Assembly: GCF_014698445.1 (NCBI RefSeq)
Contig: NZ_JACJSZ010000010.1
Location: 1 to 64,000 of the forward strand
Reading direction: 5' to 3'
DNA from: Microcystis elabens FACHB-917
GTDB lineage: Bacteria > Cyanobacteriota > Cyanobacteriia > PCC-6307 > Cyanobiaceae
Length of the DNA stretch: 64,000 bases
The stretch's first letter is position 1; the number at the start of each line of letters is the position of its first letter. The position numbers and the translations under genes were made by a program. Shown piece after piece: positions 27,888-36,749 of this stretch. The notes beneath the pieces were generated by a model that was given only the letters and a program-made list of their open reading frames with translations, made no database searches and had not been told where the DNA came from.

Positions 27888-28817
27888 ATGATCATTGCCT
27901 GTACCATCGATAACAACTACATCCGGCACTGCGCCGTGATGCTGAAGTCCCTGCAACTCTCAAATCCAACCGAAAGCCTCAGCATTTACATCCTCCACGG
28001 TGTCATCGATGCCGCGGAACGGGCCCGGCTGGCGGCCTACCTCGGAACCTTCCTGCCTTCGGTTTCCTTCCTGCAGCTGGACGAGCAGATGCTCGCCGGG
28101 TTTCCCGTCTTCGGTCATATCAGCCTGGCCACCTATTTCCGGCTGCTGCTGCCGGCCGCCCTTCCCCACGCCGTGGAGAAGGTGATCTATCTGGATTCCG
28201 ACCTGATCGTGGTCGATTCCCTGCAGGACCTCTGGGAGTCGCCGCTGGAGGGGAACAGCATCGGTGCTGTGGAGGAGCACAACCAGGAGTTCGACCGCAA
28301 CCGCCTCGCTCTGGCGGAGGGCTCCCTGGTGTTCAATGCCGGGGCCATGCTGATCGATCTGGGCCACTGGCGACGGGAGAACATCCTGGCCAAGGGCCTC
28401 GAGTTCGCCCGCACCCATCCCGAGCGGATCAAGCACTGGGATCAGGACGTGCTCAACTCCCTGCTCGAAGCCCGCTGGCGTCCCCTCGACTGGCGCTGGA
28501 ACGCCTTGCCCCACCTCTGGTTTCATCCGGAGTACACCGCTGCTGTCACCCCCCTGGGTCGGCAGGCGGAGCAAGCCCGGGCAAGCCCCGCCGTGATCCA
28601 CTTCGCGGGCTCTGGTGTGGCCAAGCCCTGGCACCATCGCTGCACCCACCCCTGGCGCGATCGCTATCTGGAGATCCGCCGGCAGACGCCCTGGGCGCAC
28701 CTGCCCCTGGAGGGCACCCCCAGTCCCACCTCGGGCGATCCCCTCCAACGCCTTCGGTCCCGTTTCAAGCGGGCCGGCAGGGAGGTGCTCGCCAGACTGG
28801 CCCCCCGCAACCGATGA
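27888..28817 (+). CDS. GT8 family glycosyltransferase
   Basis: 309 residues starting MIIACTIDNNYIRHCAVMLK. It has the GT8 (LgtC/RfaJ, glycogenin-like) layout: nucleotide-sugar binding at the N-terminus, the metal-binding DxD in VIYLDSDLIVVDSLQDLW, NAGAMLIDLGHWR, DQDVLNSLL and IHFAGSGVAKPW. Retaining family members usually add galactose or glucose. The C-terminal 40 residues are basic and may attach it to the membrane. It is the first of a near-gapless run of 15 genes and overlaps the next by ATGA. Confidence 0.93.
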   Translation: MIIACTIDNNYIRHCAVMLKSLQLSNPTESLSIYILHGVIDAAERARLAAYLGTFLPSVSFLQLDEQMLAGFPVFGHISLATYFRLLLPAALPHAVEKVIYLDSDLIVVDSLQDLWESPLEGNSIGAVEEHNQEFDRNRLALAEGSLVFNAGAMLIDLGHWRRENILAKGLEFARTHPERIKHWDQDVLNSLLEARWRPLDWRWNALPHLWFHPEYTAAVTPLGRQAEQARASPAVIHFAGSGVAKPWHHRCTHPWRDRYLEIRRQTPWAHLPLEGTPSPTSGDPLQRLRSRFKRAGREVLARLAPRNR

Positions 28818-30364
28818 CCATCCAGATCGGCGACCACCGGCTCACCTGCATCGGCTACGCCGACGCCAGCGAAGCGGAGCTGCTGGGACGCTTCCTGCGC
28901 CAGGGAAGCCGCGCCCTGTCCGAGAGCCAGGGGGAATACGCTCTGGTGATCGAGACCGACAGCGGCGACGTGACGGTGGTCACCTCGCCGGTCGGGGCGA
29001 CCCAGTACTACGTCCTGGAGCATGGGGGCCGGCTCTTCCACGGCGATCGGGTGGCCGAGATCCTGCGTCGCAGCGGCCTGCCCTGGCGCTGGAACTGGCC
29101 GGCCCTCGGCGATCTCTGCCAGCTGGAGAACCTGACCGGCAACCAGACCCTCCACCCTGCGGTCCGCCGGGTGCCGCCCGCCAGCATCCTCCACTTCACC
29201 GAGGGCAGGCTCTCCCTGCAGTCCGAGCCCGTCCTCGACCGGATACCGGCGGCCCCCGCCGACCCGGACGCCGCGGTGGACGCCCTCAACGACGCGGTGC
29301 TGCGGCTGGCGGGCGAGAACCCCTATCTGTCGCTGTCAGGCGGCTTCGATTCGCGGGTGATCCTGTCGTCGATGCTGCGCAAGGGCCTGCGCCCCCATCT
29401 GATCACGATGGGACGGGAGGAGGCGACCGACGTTCTGGTGGCCCGCCGCATCGCCCGGCGCTTCGAGCTGCCCCACCAGCTCATCAGCCTGGAGCTCGAT
29501 GACGTCTTCCAGCACGCCCAGACCATCTCCAGCCTCACCAACGGCACCAAGACCGCCTGGCACTGGCACACCTTCCTCTATCCCCTCAAGGCGGCGATCC
29601 CGGCCGACGCCACGTTCTTCGTCGGCACCCTGGGGGAATTCGCCCGTTCCTACTACTTCGACCGCGGCTGGCTGGGGCGCTTCGCCTCGCTGGCCCCCGA
29701 TGTCGCCCTCAGCCGGTTCTGGGGGATGAAGCTGAACCGGCACCCCAGCTTCTCCCCCGACGAACTGCGCCACCTGGCGCCGCCGCTGGCCGCCGAGCTG
29801 ACGGCGGAGGGGCGCGGCAGGCGGGCCTCTCGCCTGGCGGGGCATTGCCGTGGCGGGTTTCTCACCGGTCTCACCCGCTACTACTTTGAGCAGCGGGTGC
29901 CGAACTTCTACGCCAACGGCATCCGCATGTACCGGGCCTCCAGCGCCTGGCGCTCCCCCTTCCACGATCGCCGCTGGATCGAAGCGATCTGGAACCTTCC
30001 CGATGGCTGGAAGCTCGGCTCCAACTGGCATCGCCATGCCATCGCCCGCAACGGCCCCGAACTGCTGACCTTTCCGGAGGAGAACGGGTTCGACCGCCGG
30101 CGCATGCTCCCCAAGGCCCCGCCCCTCTACTGGACGTTGCCGATGCGGCGGGCCCGCTACGTGAGCTACGACCTCAGCGCCGACTGGTATCGCGATCCAC
30201 GGATGCATGCCTTCCTGCGCGAGAACGCCGGACGGATCGACGATCTGCTGGATCCGGAACTGGTGGTGCGGATCCTGGAGGCCCACAGCAGTGGCACCGA
30301 CCGCACCAGGACCCTGGCCTTCCTGCTCACCCTGATCGTCTGGAAGCAGGTGATCACCCCATGA
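28814..30364 (+). CDS. Asparagine-synthase-like protein lacking the glutaminase Cys
   Basis: 516 residues, MTIQIGDHRLTC at the start. The N-terminal 160 residues have the Ntn-type fold pattern of AsnB (GEYALVIETDSGDV, then TSPVGATQYYV) but position 2 is Thr, not the nucleophilic Cys, so it cannot use glutamine in the usual way. The synthetase domain keeps the PP-loop as LSLSGGFDSRVIL (residues 172-184) where AsnB has SGGLDSS. Such proteins are found in polysaccharide and lasso-peptide-like loci as ATP-dependent amide-forming or adenylating enzymes. The substrate is unknown. ATGA overlaps on both sides. Confidence 0.85.
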   Translation: MTIQIGDHRLTCIGYADASEAELLGRFLRQGSRALSESQGEYALVIETDSGDVTVVTSPVGATQYYVLEHGGRLFHGDRVAEILRRSGLPWRWNWPALGDLCQLENLTGNQTLHPAVRRVPPASILHFTEGRLSLQSEPVLDRIPAAPADPDAAVDALNDAVLRLAGENPYLSLSGGFDSRVILSSMLRKGLRPHLITMGREEATDVLVARRIARRFELPHQLISLELDDVFQHAQTISSLTNGTKTAWHWHTFLYPLKAAIPADATFFVGTLGEFARSYYFDRGWLGRFASLAPDVALSRFWGMKLNRHPSFSPDELRHLAPPLAAELTAEGRGRRASRLAGHCRGGFLTGLTRYYFEQRVPNFYANGIRMYRASSAWRSPFHDRRWIEAIWNLPDGWKLGSNWHRHAIARNGPELLTFPEENGFDRRRMLPKAPPLYWTLPMRRARYVSYDLSADWYRDPRMHAFLRENAGRIDDLLDPELVVRILEAHSSGTDRTRTLAFLLTLIVWKQVITP

Positions 30365-31575
30365 GGGTGCTGTTCGTCTCCCACATGGCCACCCGCAGCG
30401 GTGCCCCGTTGCTGCTGCTCTGGCTGCTGCGCTGGCTGATGGAACACGACTGCGGCATCGAGCCGGCGGTGGTGCTGCTCAGCGATGGTCCCCTGCGCGC
30501 CGATTTCGAGGCACTGGCGCCCATCGAGGCCTGGAGCCGGCCGCTCTTCCAGCCCCTGCGCGAACGGGTTGCCGCCCGGCTGGGCCGGGGACGGGCGGGC
30601 AGTCCCGCCGCGCTGCTGGAGGCGGCGGTGCAGCGCCACCGGCCGGAGCTGATCTACCTCAACACCCTGGTGCTGGGCCAGCACCTGGGGGGCCTCAGCG
30701 CCGATCCGGCCCGGCCGGCCTGCCTCAGCCATGTCCACGAGCTCGACACCACCCTGGCCACCATGAGCACCCCGGAGGCCGTGGCCCGCCAGCTGTCCCT
30801 CTCCAGCGTGGTGGTGGCCTGCGCCGAGGGGGTGAGGCAATCCCTGCATGCCCACCACGGCATGCCGCTGAACCGCTGCACGGTGATCCCGGGCTTCCTG
30901 CCCTCCTCCGCGCCCGGGCAGGGCCGAAGCGCGCCGGGGCCAGCGCCGGAAGGGCCCGGCCTGGATCCGGCTCTGGACCCCCTGGAGGCGGCCCTAGCGG
31001 CGGGCACGTTCGTGTTCGGCTTCGCGGGCCAGGCGATCGCCCGCAAGGGCTTCGACCTCTTCCCCCTGCTGGTGCGGGAATGCGAGCGGGTCTTCGCCGG
31101 CCGGCCCTTCCTGGCCGTCTGGCTCGGGGCCTCCCCCCGGCAGGAGGAGGTGATCGTGGCCAGGCGCGATCTGCGGCTGCTGGGGCTGGAGCACCGGGTT
31201 CTGCTGCTGTCGCCGATGCCCTCCGCCAGCGGCGTCCTGCCGCGCCTCGCCGTCCATGGCCTGCTGTCGCGGGAGGATCCCTATCCGCTGGTGGCCCTCG
31301 AGGCCGCCGCCTCGGCCGTGCCCACCGTCTGTTTCGAGGGCGGGGGCGGGATCGTGGACTTCGTGGCCGACGGCTGTGGCCTGGCCGTCCCCTATCTCGA
31401 CCTGGCGGCCTTCGCCACCGCCCTGCACCAGCTCAGCAACGACCCCGACCACCGGCGCCGCCTGGGGGAACGCAGCCGGGCCCGGGTGTGGCGGGAGTCC
31501 GGCATCGATGACGTGGCCCCCCGTCTGCTGGCCTGCATGGAGCGGGCCGTCGCGGCCGGAGCCCGCCATGGCTGA
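30361..31575 (+). CDS. GT4 family glycosyltransferase
   Basis: 404 residues, MRVLFVSHMATRSGAPLLLL at the start: the N-terminal GT-B domain with the acceptor-side 'SGAP' loop. The C-terminal domain has FVFGFAGQAIARKGFDLFP and the donor-binding SREDPYPLVALEAAASAVP. The Glu-x7-Glu motif appears as E-DPYPLVA-LE, somewhat altered. Inverting or retaining outcome cannot be seen; GT4 is retaining. It starts in an ATGA overlap and shares 8 bases with the next gene. Confidence 0.88.
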   Translation: MRVLFVSHMATRSGAPLLLLWLLRWLMEHDCGIEPAVVLLSDGPLRADFEALAPIEAWSRPLFQPLRERVAARLGRGRAGSPAALLEAAVQRHRPELIYLNTLVLGQHLGGLSADPARPACLSHVHELDTTLATMSTPEAVARQLSLSSVVVACAEGVRQSLHAHHGMPLNRCTVIPGFLPSSAPGQGRSAPGPAPEGPGLDPALDPLEAALAAGTFVFGFAGQAIARKGFDLFPLLVRECERVFAGRPFLAVWLGASPRQEEVIVARRDLRLLGLEHRVLLLSPMPSASGVLPRLAVHGLLSREDPYPLVALEAAASAVPTVCFEGGGGIVDFVADGCGLAVPYLDLAAFATALHQLSNDPDHRRRLGERSRARVWRESGIDDVAPRLLACMERAVAAGARHG

Positions 31576-32479
31576 AGTTCCCCTGCCCGCCAACCGTCCC
31601 CTCTACGGCTGGAGCCCAGCCGCACTGCCCAGCGTGCCGGAACGGTTTCAGCGCGATCCTGAGCGGCCCGTGTTCTCGATCGTCATCCCCACCCTCAACC
31701 AGGGGGCCTTCATCGAGGACACCCTCCTCTCCATCCTCTGGCAGGAATACGACAACGTCGAGATCATCGTGGTGGACGGCGGCAGCACCGATGACACCCC
31801 GGCGGTGCTGGAGCGCTACCGCCCCTGGATCTCGGTGCTGATCAGCGAGCCTGACCGGGGCCAGTCGGACGCGATCAACAAGGGCTTCCGCCGGGCCACC
31901 GGCTCGATCCTGGCCTGGCTCAACTCCGATGACTTCTATCTGCCCGGTGCCTTCCACACCGTGCTGGCCTGCTTCGCCGCCCAGCCTGGCCGCCGCTGGG
32001 TGATCGGCAGCGGCGACATCATCAGCGCCGACCAGCGCTTCCTGCGCCACGTGCCCGCCCGGGAGGGTTCGGAGCAGACCCTGCTGGCGATCGAGAATGG
32101 CTGCTTCCTGCTGCAGCAGAGCTGCTTCTGGAGCGCCTCCCTCTGGCGGGAGGCCGGAGGGCAGGTGGACGAGTCCCTGAGCCTGCTGATGGACTACGAC
32201 CTCTGGTGGCGCTTCTCGCAGCGCTGCTCCGGCAGCGTCACCCAGGAGAAACTGGGGGCGATGCGCTACTACCCCACCGTGAAGACCCGGCGCCAGGGGG
32301 AACGCTTTCCGGCCGAACTGGCCACCATCTACGCCCGCTACGGGGCCAGCGCCTCGCTCGATCGCCTGGTGCAGCGGCTGCTGGCGGAGAAGTCCGCCCT
32401 CGGCGAGCGACTCTCGGCCCTGGAGCGCCGGCTGCCGGTGCGGCTGCTGCGCCGCCTGCGGCTCCTCCCCCGACCATGA
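31568..32479 (+). CDS. GT2 family glycosyltransferase
   Basis: 303 residues from ATG 31568, overlapping the previous gene by 8 bases. It has a classical GT-A GT2 domain: FSIVIPTLNQGAFIEDTLLS, IIVVDGGSTDDTPAVL, GQSDAINKGFRRATG, then the metal-binding LNSDDFYLPGAF. After residue 200 there is MDYDLWWRFSQRC, the 'ED/D-x-W' acceptor-side element. It probably adds one sugar to the lipid-linked repeat unit at the cytoplasmic face. Specificity unknown. Confidence 0.92.
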   Translation: MAEVPLPANRPLYGWSPAALPSVPERFQRDPERPVFSIVIPTLNQGAFIEDTLLSILWQEYDNVEIIVVDGGSTDDTPAVLERYRPWISVLISEPDRGQSDAINKGFRRATGSILAWLNSDDFYLPGAFHTVLACFAAQPGRRWVIGSGDIISADQRFLRHVPAREGSEQTLLAIENGCFLLQQSCFWSASLWREAGGQVDESLSLLMDYDLWWRFSQRCSGSVTQEKLGAMRYYPTVKTRRQGERFPAELATIYARYGASASLDRLVQRLLAEKSALGERLSALERRLPVRLLRRLRLLPRP

Positions 32480-33360
32480 CGACCCCCGAACTCTTCGTCG
32501 GCATCACCAGCTGGAACAGCGAGCTGTTCCTGCCCCACTGCCTGGAGGCGCTCCAGGCCACCACCCAAGACCTGGCGACCCACGTCTGCGTGCTCGACAA
32601 CGGCTCCACCGACCGCTCCGTGGCGATCGCCCGCGAGCGGGGGGCCGAGGTGGTGCAGCGCCGCTGCACCCAGCCGGACGCGCTCAATGCCCTGCTGAAC
32701 CGTTCCCGTTCCCCGTACACGCTGCTGCTGCATGCGGACGTCATCGTGCTGGCACCGGACTGGTTCAGCCGGTGCCGTTCCCGGCTAGTGGAGGGGGTGG
32801 CGCTGGTGTCCCCGCAGGACATCGGCTGCGGACCGCTCACCCGCCCCTTCGGCGCCGGCATGCCGGAAAGCTCCTTCCTGCTGATGCACACCCGGCGGTT
32901 CCGCCGCTGCCGGCGCCTGCACTGGCGGCGCAAGGGGCGGTTGCCACGGCCGCGCTACGAGGTCGACTTCCACGGCCCCCACATCACCCACCACCTGCCC
33001 CGGGAGCTCCGGCGGCAACAGCTCGACTGGGTGCCCATGGACGTCTACGTGTCCAACCGCGCCAGCGAGCCGCTGTTCACGCCGGCCACACCACCGGCGG
33101 TCTGGAGCGACGAGCTGGCCTACCTGCGCTACGGCCTGGGCAATTTCTACGGCCTCGACGGCACGATCACCCACTACCACAACTGGTACGACCGGATCGC
33201 CGCGCGGGAGAAGAGCGAAACGGCGCCGGCCCCCGGCCGCAAGGATTTCCCGGTGGAGTTCATCCGCTCGTACACCCACCGCCTGCTGGACGACTATCGG
33301 GCCGGCCGGCTGGAGCTGCCCACCGACCTCAGCACCACCCGCACCCCCCGAGCGCTCTAG
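32476..33360 (+). CDS. GT2-like glycosyltransferase
   Basis: 294 residues, ATGA overlap with the previous gene. The GT-A start is LFVGITSWNSELFLPHCLEA, then VCVLDNGSTDRSVAIARERG and the acidic LLLHADVIVLAPDWF in the DxD place (HAD). The second half (FHGPHITHHLPREL, then ITHYHNWYDR) is His-rich and unlike standard rhamnosyltransferases. Metal binding through H-A-D rather than D-x-D is unusual. Donor and acceptor unknown. Confidence 0.85.
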   Translation: MTTPELFVGITSWNSELFLPHCLEALQATTQDLATHVCVLDNGSTDRSVAIARERGAEVVQRRCTQPDALNALLNRSRSPYTLLLHADVIVLAPDWFSRCRSRLVEGVALVSPQDIGCGPLTRPFGAGMPESSFLLMHTRRFRRCRRLHWRRKGRLPRPRYEVDFHGPHITHHLPRELRRQQLDWVPMDVYVSNRASEPLFTPATPPAVWSDELAYLRYGLGNFYGLDGTITHYHNWYDRIAAREKSETAPAPGRKDFPVEFIRSYTHRLLDDYRAGRLELPTDLSTTRTPRAL

Positions 33361-33375
33361 CCCCATCGTCCCCCC

Positions 33376-34497
33376 ATGACCGGTCCCACGTCGCCACGGC
33401 CGATCGCCGCCCACTTCCTGCTGGTGCCGGAGCTGCTGCACTCGCCCCCCAACGAGGCGATCATCTCCGCCCTGCTGGAGAACGGCTACGACGTTCACGT
33501 CTTCGCCCCGGGGCCCTGCGGCAGCACCGCCCCCTACGGCGAGCGGGTCAGCACCCATCCGGTGGCCTATTCGATGCGCTGGCTGCTGGGCCAGGCCTGG
33601 CGTCCCCGCTGGCGCCGCTACGCCTGCTTCTCCGGCACCACCGAGGACCCGATCGCCGTGGTGGGGGTGCTGGCCCGCCTGCACCGCCGTCCCTCCTTCA
33701 TCCTGGGGGACGAGATCCGCGCCGGCAGCTACCGGGGCCCCCGCTCGGAACGCTGGAAACGGCTCTGCCTGCAGGCCTACCGGCGGGCGCGCTTCACCAT
33801 CGTCAACGACACTCACCGGGTGGATCTGGTACGCGACTACGCCGGCCTGCCGCCGGAGCGACCGGTGCTGGTCTACCCGGGCTGTTTCCGCAACCCCCCA
33901 GCGCGGGATCCGGTGCTGCGTCGCGAGCTCCGCCGGCGCTGGGGCCTGGCGCCGGAGGCCCTGACCCTGGCCATCTCCGGCGGCTTCAACCTCACCGCCG
34001 GCGCCGACTGGCTGCTCGACGCCCTGCATGAGGATCCGGCCCTGTGCGCTGTGATCCAGCCCCTGGGGGTGGATCCCCTGGCCCTCTACCTGCTGCGGCG
34101 CCTGAGCCTGGGGGGCCGGCTCCACATCGAGACCGGCCGGCTGTCCTGGCAGGAGGCCTGGCGATCGGCCGTCGGCTACGACATCGGTCTGGCCGTCTAC
34201 ACCAATCCGGCGCCCCAGTTCCAGGCCATGGGCGTCAGCTCGAACCGGCTGTGCATGTACCTGGCCATGGGGGTGCCGGTGATCTGCAGCCGCCAGCCCA
34301 GCTTCCAGTTCGTCGAGGACTTCGGCTGCGGCGTGATGGTCGACGATGGCGCCGGTTTCCTGGCGGCGGCCCGTCACCTGGGGGCCGACCTGGAGGCCCG
34401 GCGGGAAGACTGTGCCCGCTGCTTCCATGACCACATCCGCCCCCGGGAGCGCTACCGCGCCCTGGTGGAGGCCATTGGCGCCCTTGGGCGCCCCTGA
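33376..34497 (+). CDS. GT-B type glycosyltransferase (GT4-like)
   Basis: 373 residues, ATG 33376, 15 bases after the previous stop. N-terminal part: HFLLVPELLHSPPNEAI and NGYDVHVFAPGPCG. C-terminal part: TLAISGGFNLTAGADWLLDA, then YDIGLAVYTNPAPQFQAMG and SSNRLCMYLAMGVPVICS, which is the donor-binding 'SSNKLxEYMAxGxPVI' arrangement of GT4-like enzymes. It belongs to the cytoplasmic assembly of the glycan; sugar unknown. Confidence 0.85.
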   Translation: MTGPTSPRPIAAHFLLVPELLHSPPNEAIISALLENGYDVHVFAPGPCGSTAPYGERVSTHPVAYSMRWLLGQAWRPRWRRYACFSGTTEDPIAVVGVLARLHRRPSFILGDEIRAGSYRGPRSERWKRLCLQAYRRARFTIVNDTHRVDLVRDYAGLPPERPVLVYPGCFRNPPARDPVLRRELRRRWGLAPEALTLAISGGFNLTAGADWLLDALHEDPALCAVIQPLGVDPLALYLLRRLSLGGRLHIETGRLSWQEAWRSAVGYDIGLAVYTNPAPQFQAMGVSSNRLCMYLAMGVPVICSRQPSFQFVEDFGCGVMVDDGAGFLAAARHLGADLEARREDCARCFHDHIRPRERYRALVEAIGALGRP

Positions 34498-34500
34498 GGG

Positions 34501-35394
34501 ATGCCCCCCATGAACCGCTCCTCCCTCAACCTGCGCCTGTACCTCGCCGCCCGGGCCGTGGTGCACGGCGGCCGCCGCCGCATCCCGCCGGTCCTGCTGC
34601 CGCCGCGCCGTCCCCTCGGCGATCGATTCACGATCGCGATCACCACCTTCGAGGCCCGCTACACCACCTATTTCCGTCCCCTCTACCGCTCCCTGCGGCG
34701 CAGCTTCCCCGAGGTGCCGATCCTGGTGGCCGTCAACGGCCACGCCGATCCGGCGAGCCAGCGCGCCTACCTGGAGCGGCTCTGCGCTGAGTTGGCCAGC
34801 GGCGAGCCGCCCCATCGCCGCTTCCTGCTCCATGACCGGGTGGTGGGGCTCTGCCAGATGTGGAACGAACTGCTCCAGGCCAGCCCCACCGCCATCACCC
34901 TGGTGCTCAACGACGATCTGCGCATCGACCCCTACCTGCGGCGCTGGGCCGAAGCCATGGCCTGGGAGTCGGTGGACCTCAGCCTGCTGAACAACACCTG
35001 GTCCCACTTCGCCATCGGCCGCCGCTGCTGGGAGCGGATCGGCGCCTTCGACCAGAGCTTCAGCGGCATCGGCTTCGAGGACATGGACTACACCGCCCGG
35101 GCGTCCCTCGCGGGGGTGCGGATCGGGGGCGTGGCCTGTCCCTATCTGCGCCATGCCAACGACCAGCCCGCCACCACCTCCTTCGACGGCCAGTCGGAGC
35201 GCGTCTGGGGCAAGTACACCTCCGCCAACCAGGAGGTGTTCTTCCGCAAGTGGGAACGCTGCCCGGCGCCGGAGGGGACCTACATCCGCCAGCTCGGTGA
35301 GAACGTGCGTCCGATCAGCCCCCTGCCGCACCTGCCCGTGCCACCCCGGAACCCGTCCGGGGCGGGGGTGGTGTTCCTGGATCGACGGCCATGA
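34501..35394 (+). CDS. GT2-like glycosyltransferase
   Basis: 297 residues from ATG 34501 (ATG 34510 also possible). After a basic N-terminal 40 residues comes FTIAITTFEARYTTYFRPLY, PILVAVNGHADPASQ and LVLNDDLRIDPYLRRW, in which NDD takes the DxD position. GIGFEDMDYTARASLAG matches the 'EDxDL' acceptor-side motif of GT2. It overlaps the next gene by ATGA. Specificity unknown. Confidence 0.85.
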   Translation: MPPMNRSSLNLRLYLAARAVVHGGRRRIPPVLLPPRRPLGDRFTIAITTFEARYTTYFRPLYRSLRRSFPEVPILVAVNGHADPASQRAYLERLCAELASGEPPHRRFLLHDRVVGLCQMWNELLQASPTAITLVLNDDLRIDPYLRRWAEAMAWESVDLSLLNNTWSHFAIGRRCWERIGAFDQSFSGIGFEDMDYTARASLAGVRIGGVACPYLRHANDQPATTSFDGQSERVWGKYTSANQEVFFRKWERCPAPEGTYIRQLGENVRPISPLPHLPVPPRNPSGAGVVFLDRRP

Positions 35395-36749
35395 AGGTGC
35401 TGGTGCTCGCCCCCTCCGCCTACCTGCTCGGCGGGGTCCAGGATTGGCTGGCGACCCTGGTGCCGGGCCTGCGGGACGGCGGGCTGGCGGTGTCCGTGGC
35501 GGTGCCCGATGGGGACCACCATCGCCATGGCCCCTACGCCCGGGCCTATCCGGCCCTGGCGGCCGAGGCGATCGCCAACCCCAGCGGCAGCGCCGAAGGC
35601 AGGATCCGTGCCGTCGCCGCCCTGCTCGGCCGGCTGGACCCGGAGCTCGTGCTCGGCGTCAATCTGGTCGACCTCTACCCCGCGGCCCGACGGGCCCGCC
35701 GCCTGGGGCGGTTCCACGGACGGGTGGTGATGACCCTGCATGCACTGCAGGCGGAGTATTTCGACGACCTGCGTCGTCACGGCGCCGGCATCGATGCCGT
35801 GATCGCCACCAATCGCCTGGCCTGCCGGCTGGCCAGCGGGCGGGGCGGGGTCGATCCGGCCCGCGTGCTCTACGCCCCCTACGGCGTTCCGGTGCCAGCC
35901 TGGCGGCCCCCCGGCGGCGATCCAGCCGCCACCCTGAAGCTGGCCTGGGTGGGCCGGCTGGAGCAGGCCCAGAAACGGGTGCACGATCTGCCGCCGCTGC
36001 TGGAAGCGCTTCAGGCCCGGGGCATCGACGTCCACCTCAGCATCGCCGGCGACGGTCAGGAGCGTCCGGCCCTGGAGAGGTCCCTGGCCCCCTGGATCGG
36101 GCGGGGAAGCGTGCGGATGCTCGGCCACGTTGATCAGGACCGGCTGGCGGCGGAGATCTACGGCCAGCACCATGCCCTGGTGATCACCTCCTCCTGGGAG
36201 ACGGGCCCGATCGTGGCCTGGCAGGCCATGGCCAGCGGCATGGCGGTGGTGAGCAGCCGCTACGTGGGTGCGGGCCTGGAGGGGGCCCTGGAGCCCGACG
36301 CGACGGCCCTGCTGTTCCCCTGCGGGGACTCGGACGCTGCGGCGGGCGAACTGGCACGGCTGCAGGACCCGGCCCTGCTGGAACGTCTGTCCAGGGCCGG
36401 CCACGCCCTGGTGGCCGGGCGCTACAGCCAGGCGGCCTCCCTGGACGCCTGGCGGCGGGCCCTCGATCAGGTGATGGCCCTGCCCCCCTTGCCGGAGCTT
36501 CCCCCCGCTCCGGCGCCGGCCCCCGCCGGACGGCTGGACCGCTGGCTGGGCCACCGACGGGGCGAGGACCTGCGCCGGCTCCTGGGGCTGCGCTTCCGCC
36601 ACGGCAGTGCCGGTAGCGAGTGGCCCCATTCCGGTGGCGACGGAGCCGATGGGGCCTCGGCCGCGGGGACGGACGATGCCGCAGGGGCGGCGACCGATCT
36701 GCTGCTGGCGGCGGCCCGCCTCGACGCTCCGGGGGCGTCCGATGGCTGA
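35391..36749 (+). CDS. GT4 family glycosyltransferase
   Basis: 452 residues, MKVLVLAPSAYLLGGVQDWL. The GT-B fold is evident: LKLAWVGRLEQAQKRVHDLP and HLSIAGDGQERPALE for nucleotide binding, then TSSWETGPIVAWQAMASGMAVV, where E-TGPIVAW-Q replaces the second Glu of E-x7-E. The last 60 residues are a Gly/Ala/Asp-rich low-complexity tail after RGEDLRRLLGLRFRH. It starts in an ATGA overlap and shares 8 bases with the next gene. Confidence 0.9.
   Translation: MKVLVLAPSAYLLGGVQDWLATLVPGLRDGGLAVSVAVPDGDHHRHGPYARAYPALAAEAIANPSGSAEGRIRAVAALLGRLDPELVLGVNLVDLYPAARRARRLGRFHGRVVMTLHALQAEYFDDLRRHGAGIDAVIATNRLACRLASGRGGVDPARVLYAPYGVPVPAWRPPGGDPAATLKLAWVGRLEQAQKRVHDLPPLLEALQARGIDVHLSIAGDGQERPALERSLAPWIGRGSVRMLGHVDQDRLAAEIYGQHHALVITSSWETGPIVAWQAMASGMAVVSSRYVGAGLEGALEPDATALLFPCGDSDAAAGELARLQDPALLERLSRAGHALVAGRYSQAASLDAWRRALDQVMALPPLPELPPAPAPAPAGRLDRWLGHRRGEDLRRLLGLRFRHGSAGSEWPHSGGDGADGASAAGTDDAAGAATDLLLAAARLDAPGASDG

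Noticed and set aside
32785-35331. An 848-codon minus-strand open frame across the glycosyltransferase genes
   Set aside because: It is a high-GC shadow of three plus-strand genes with GT motifs and tight coupling; no domain is visible in the antisense translation.
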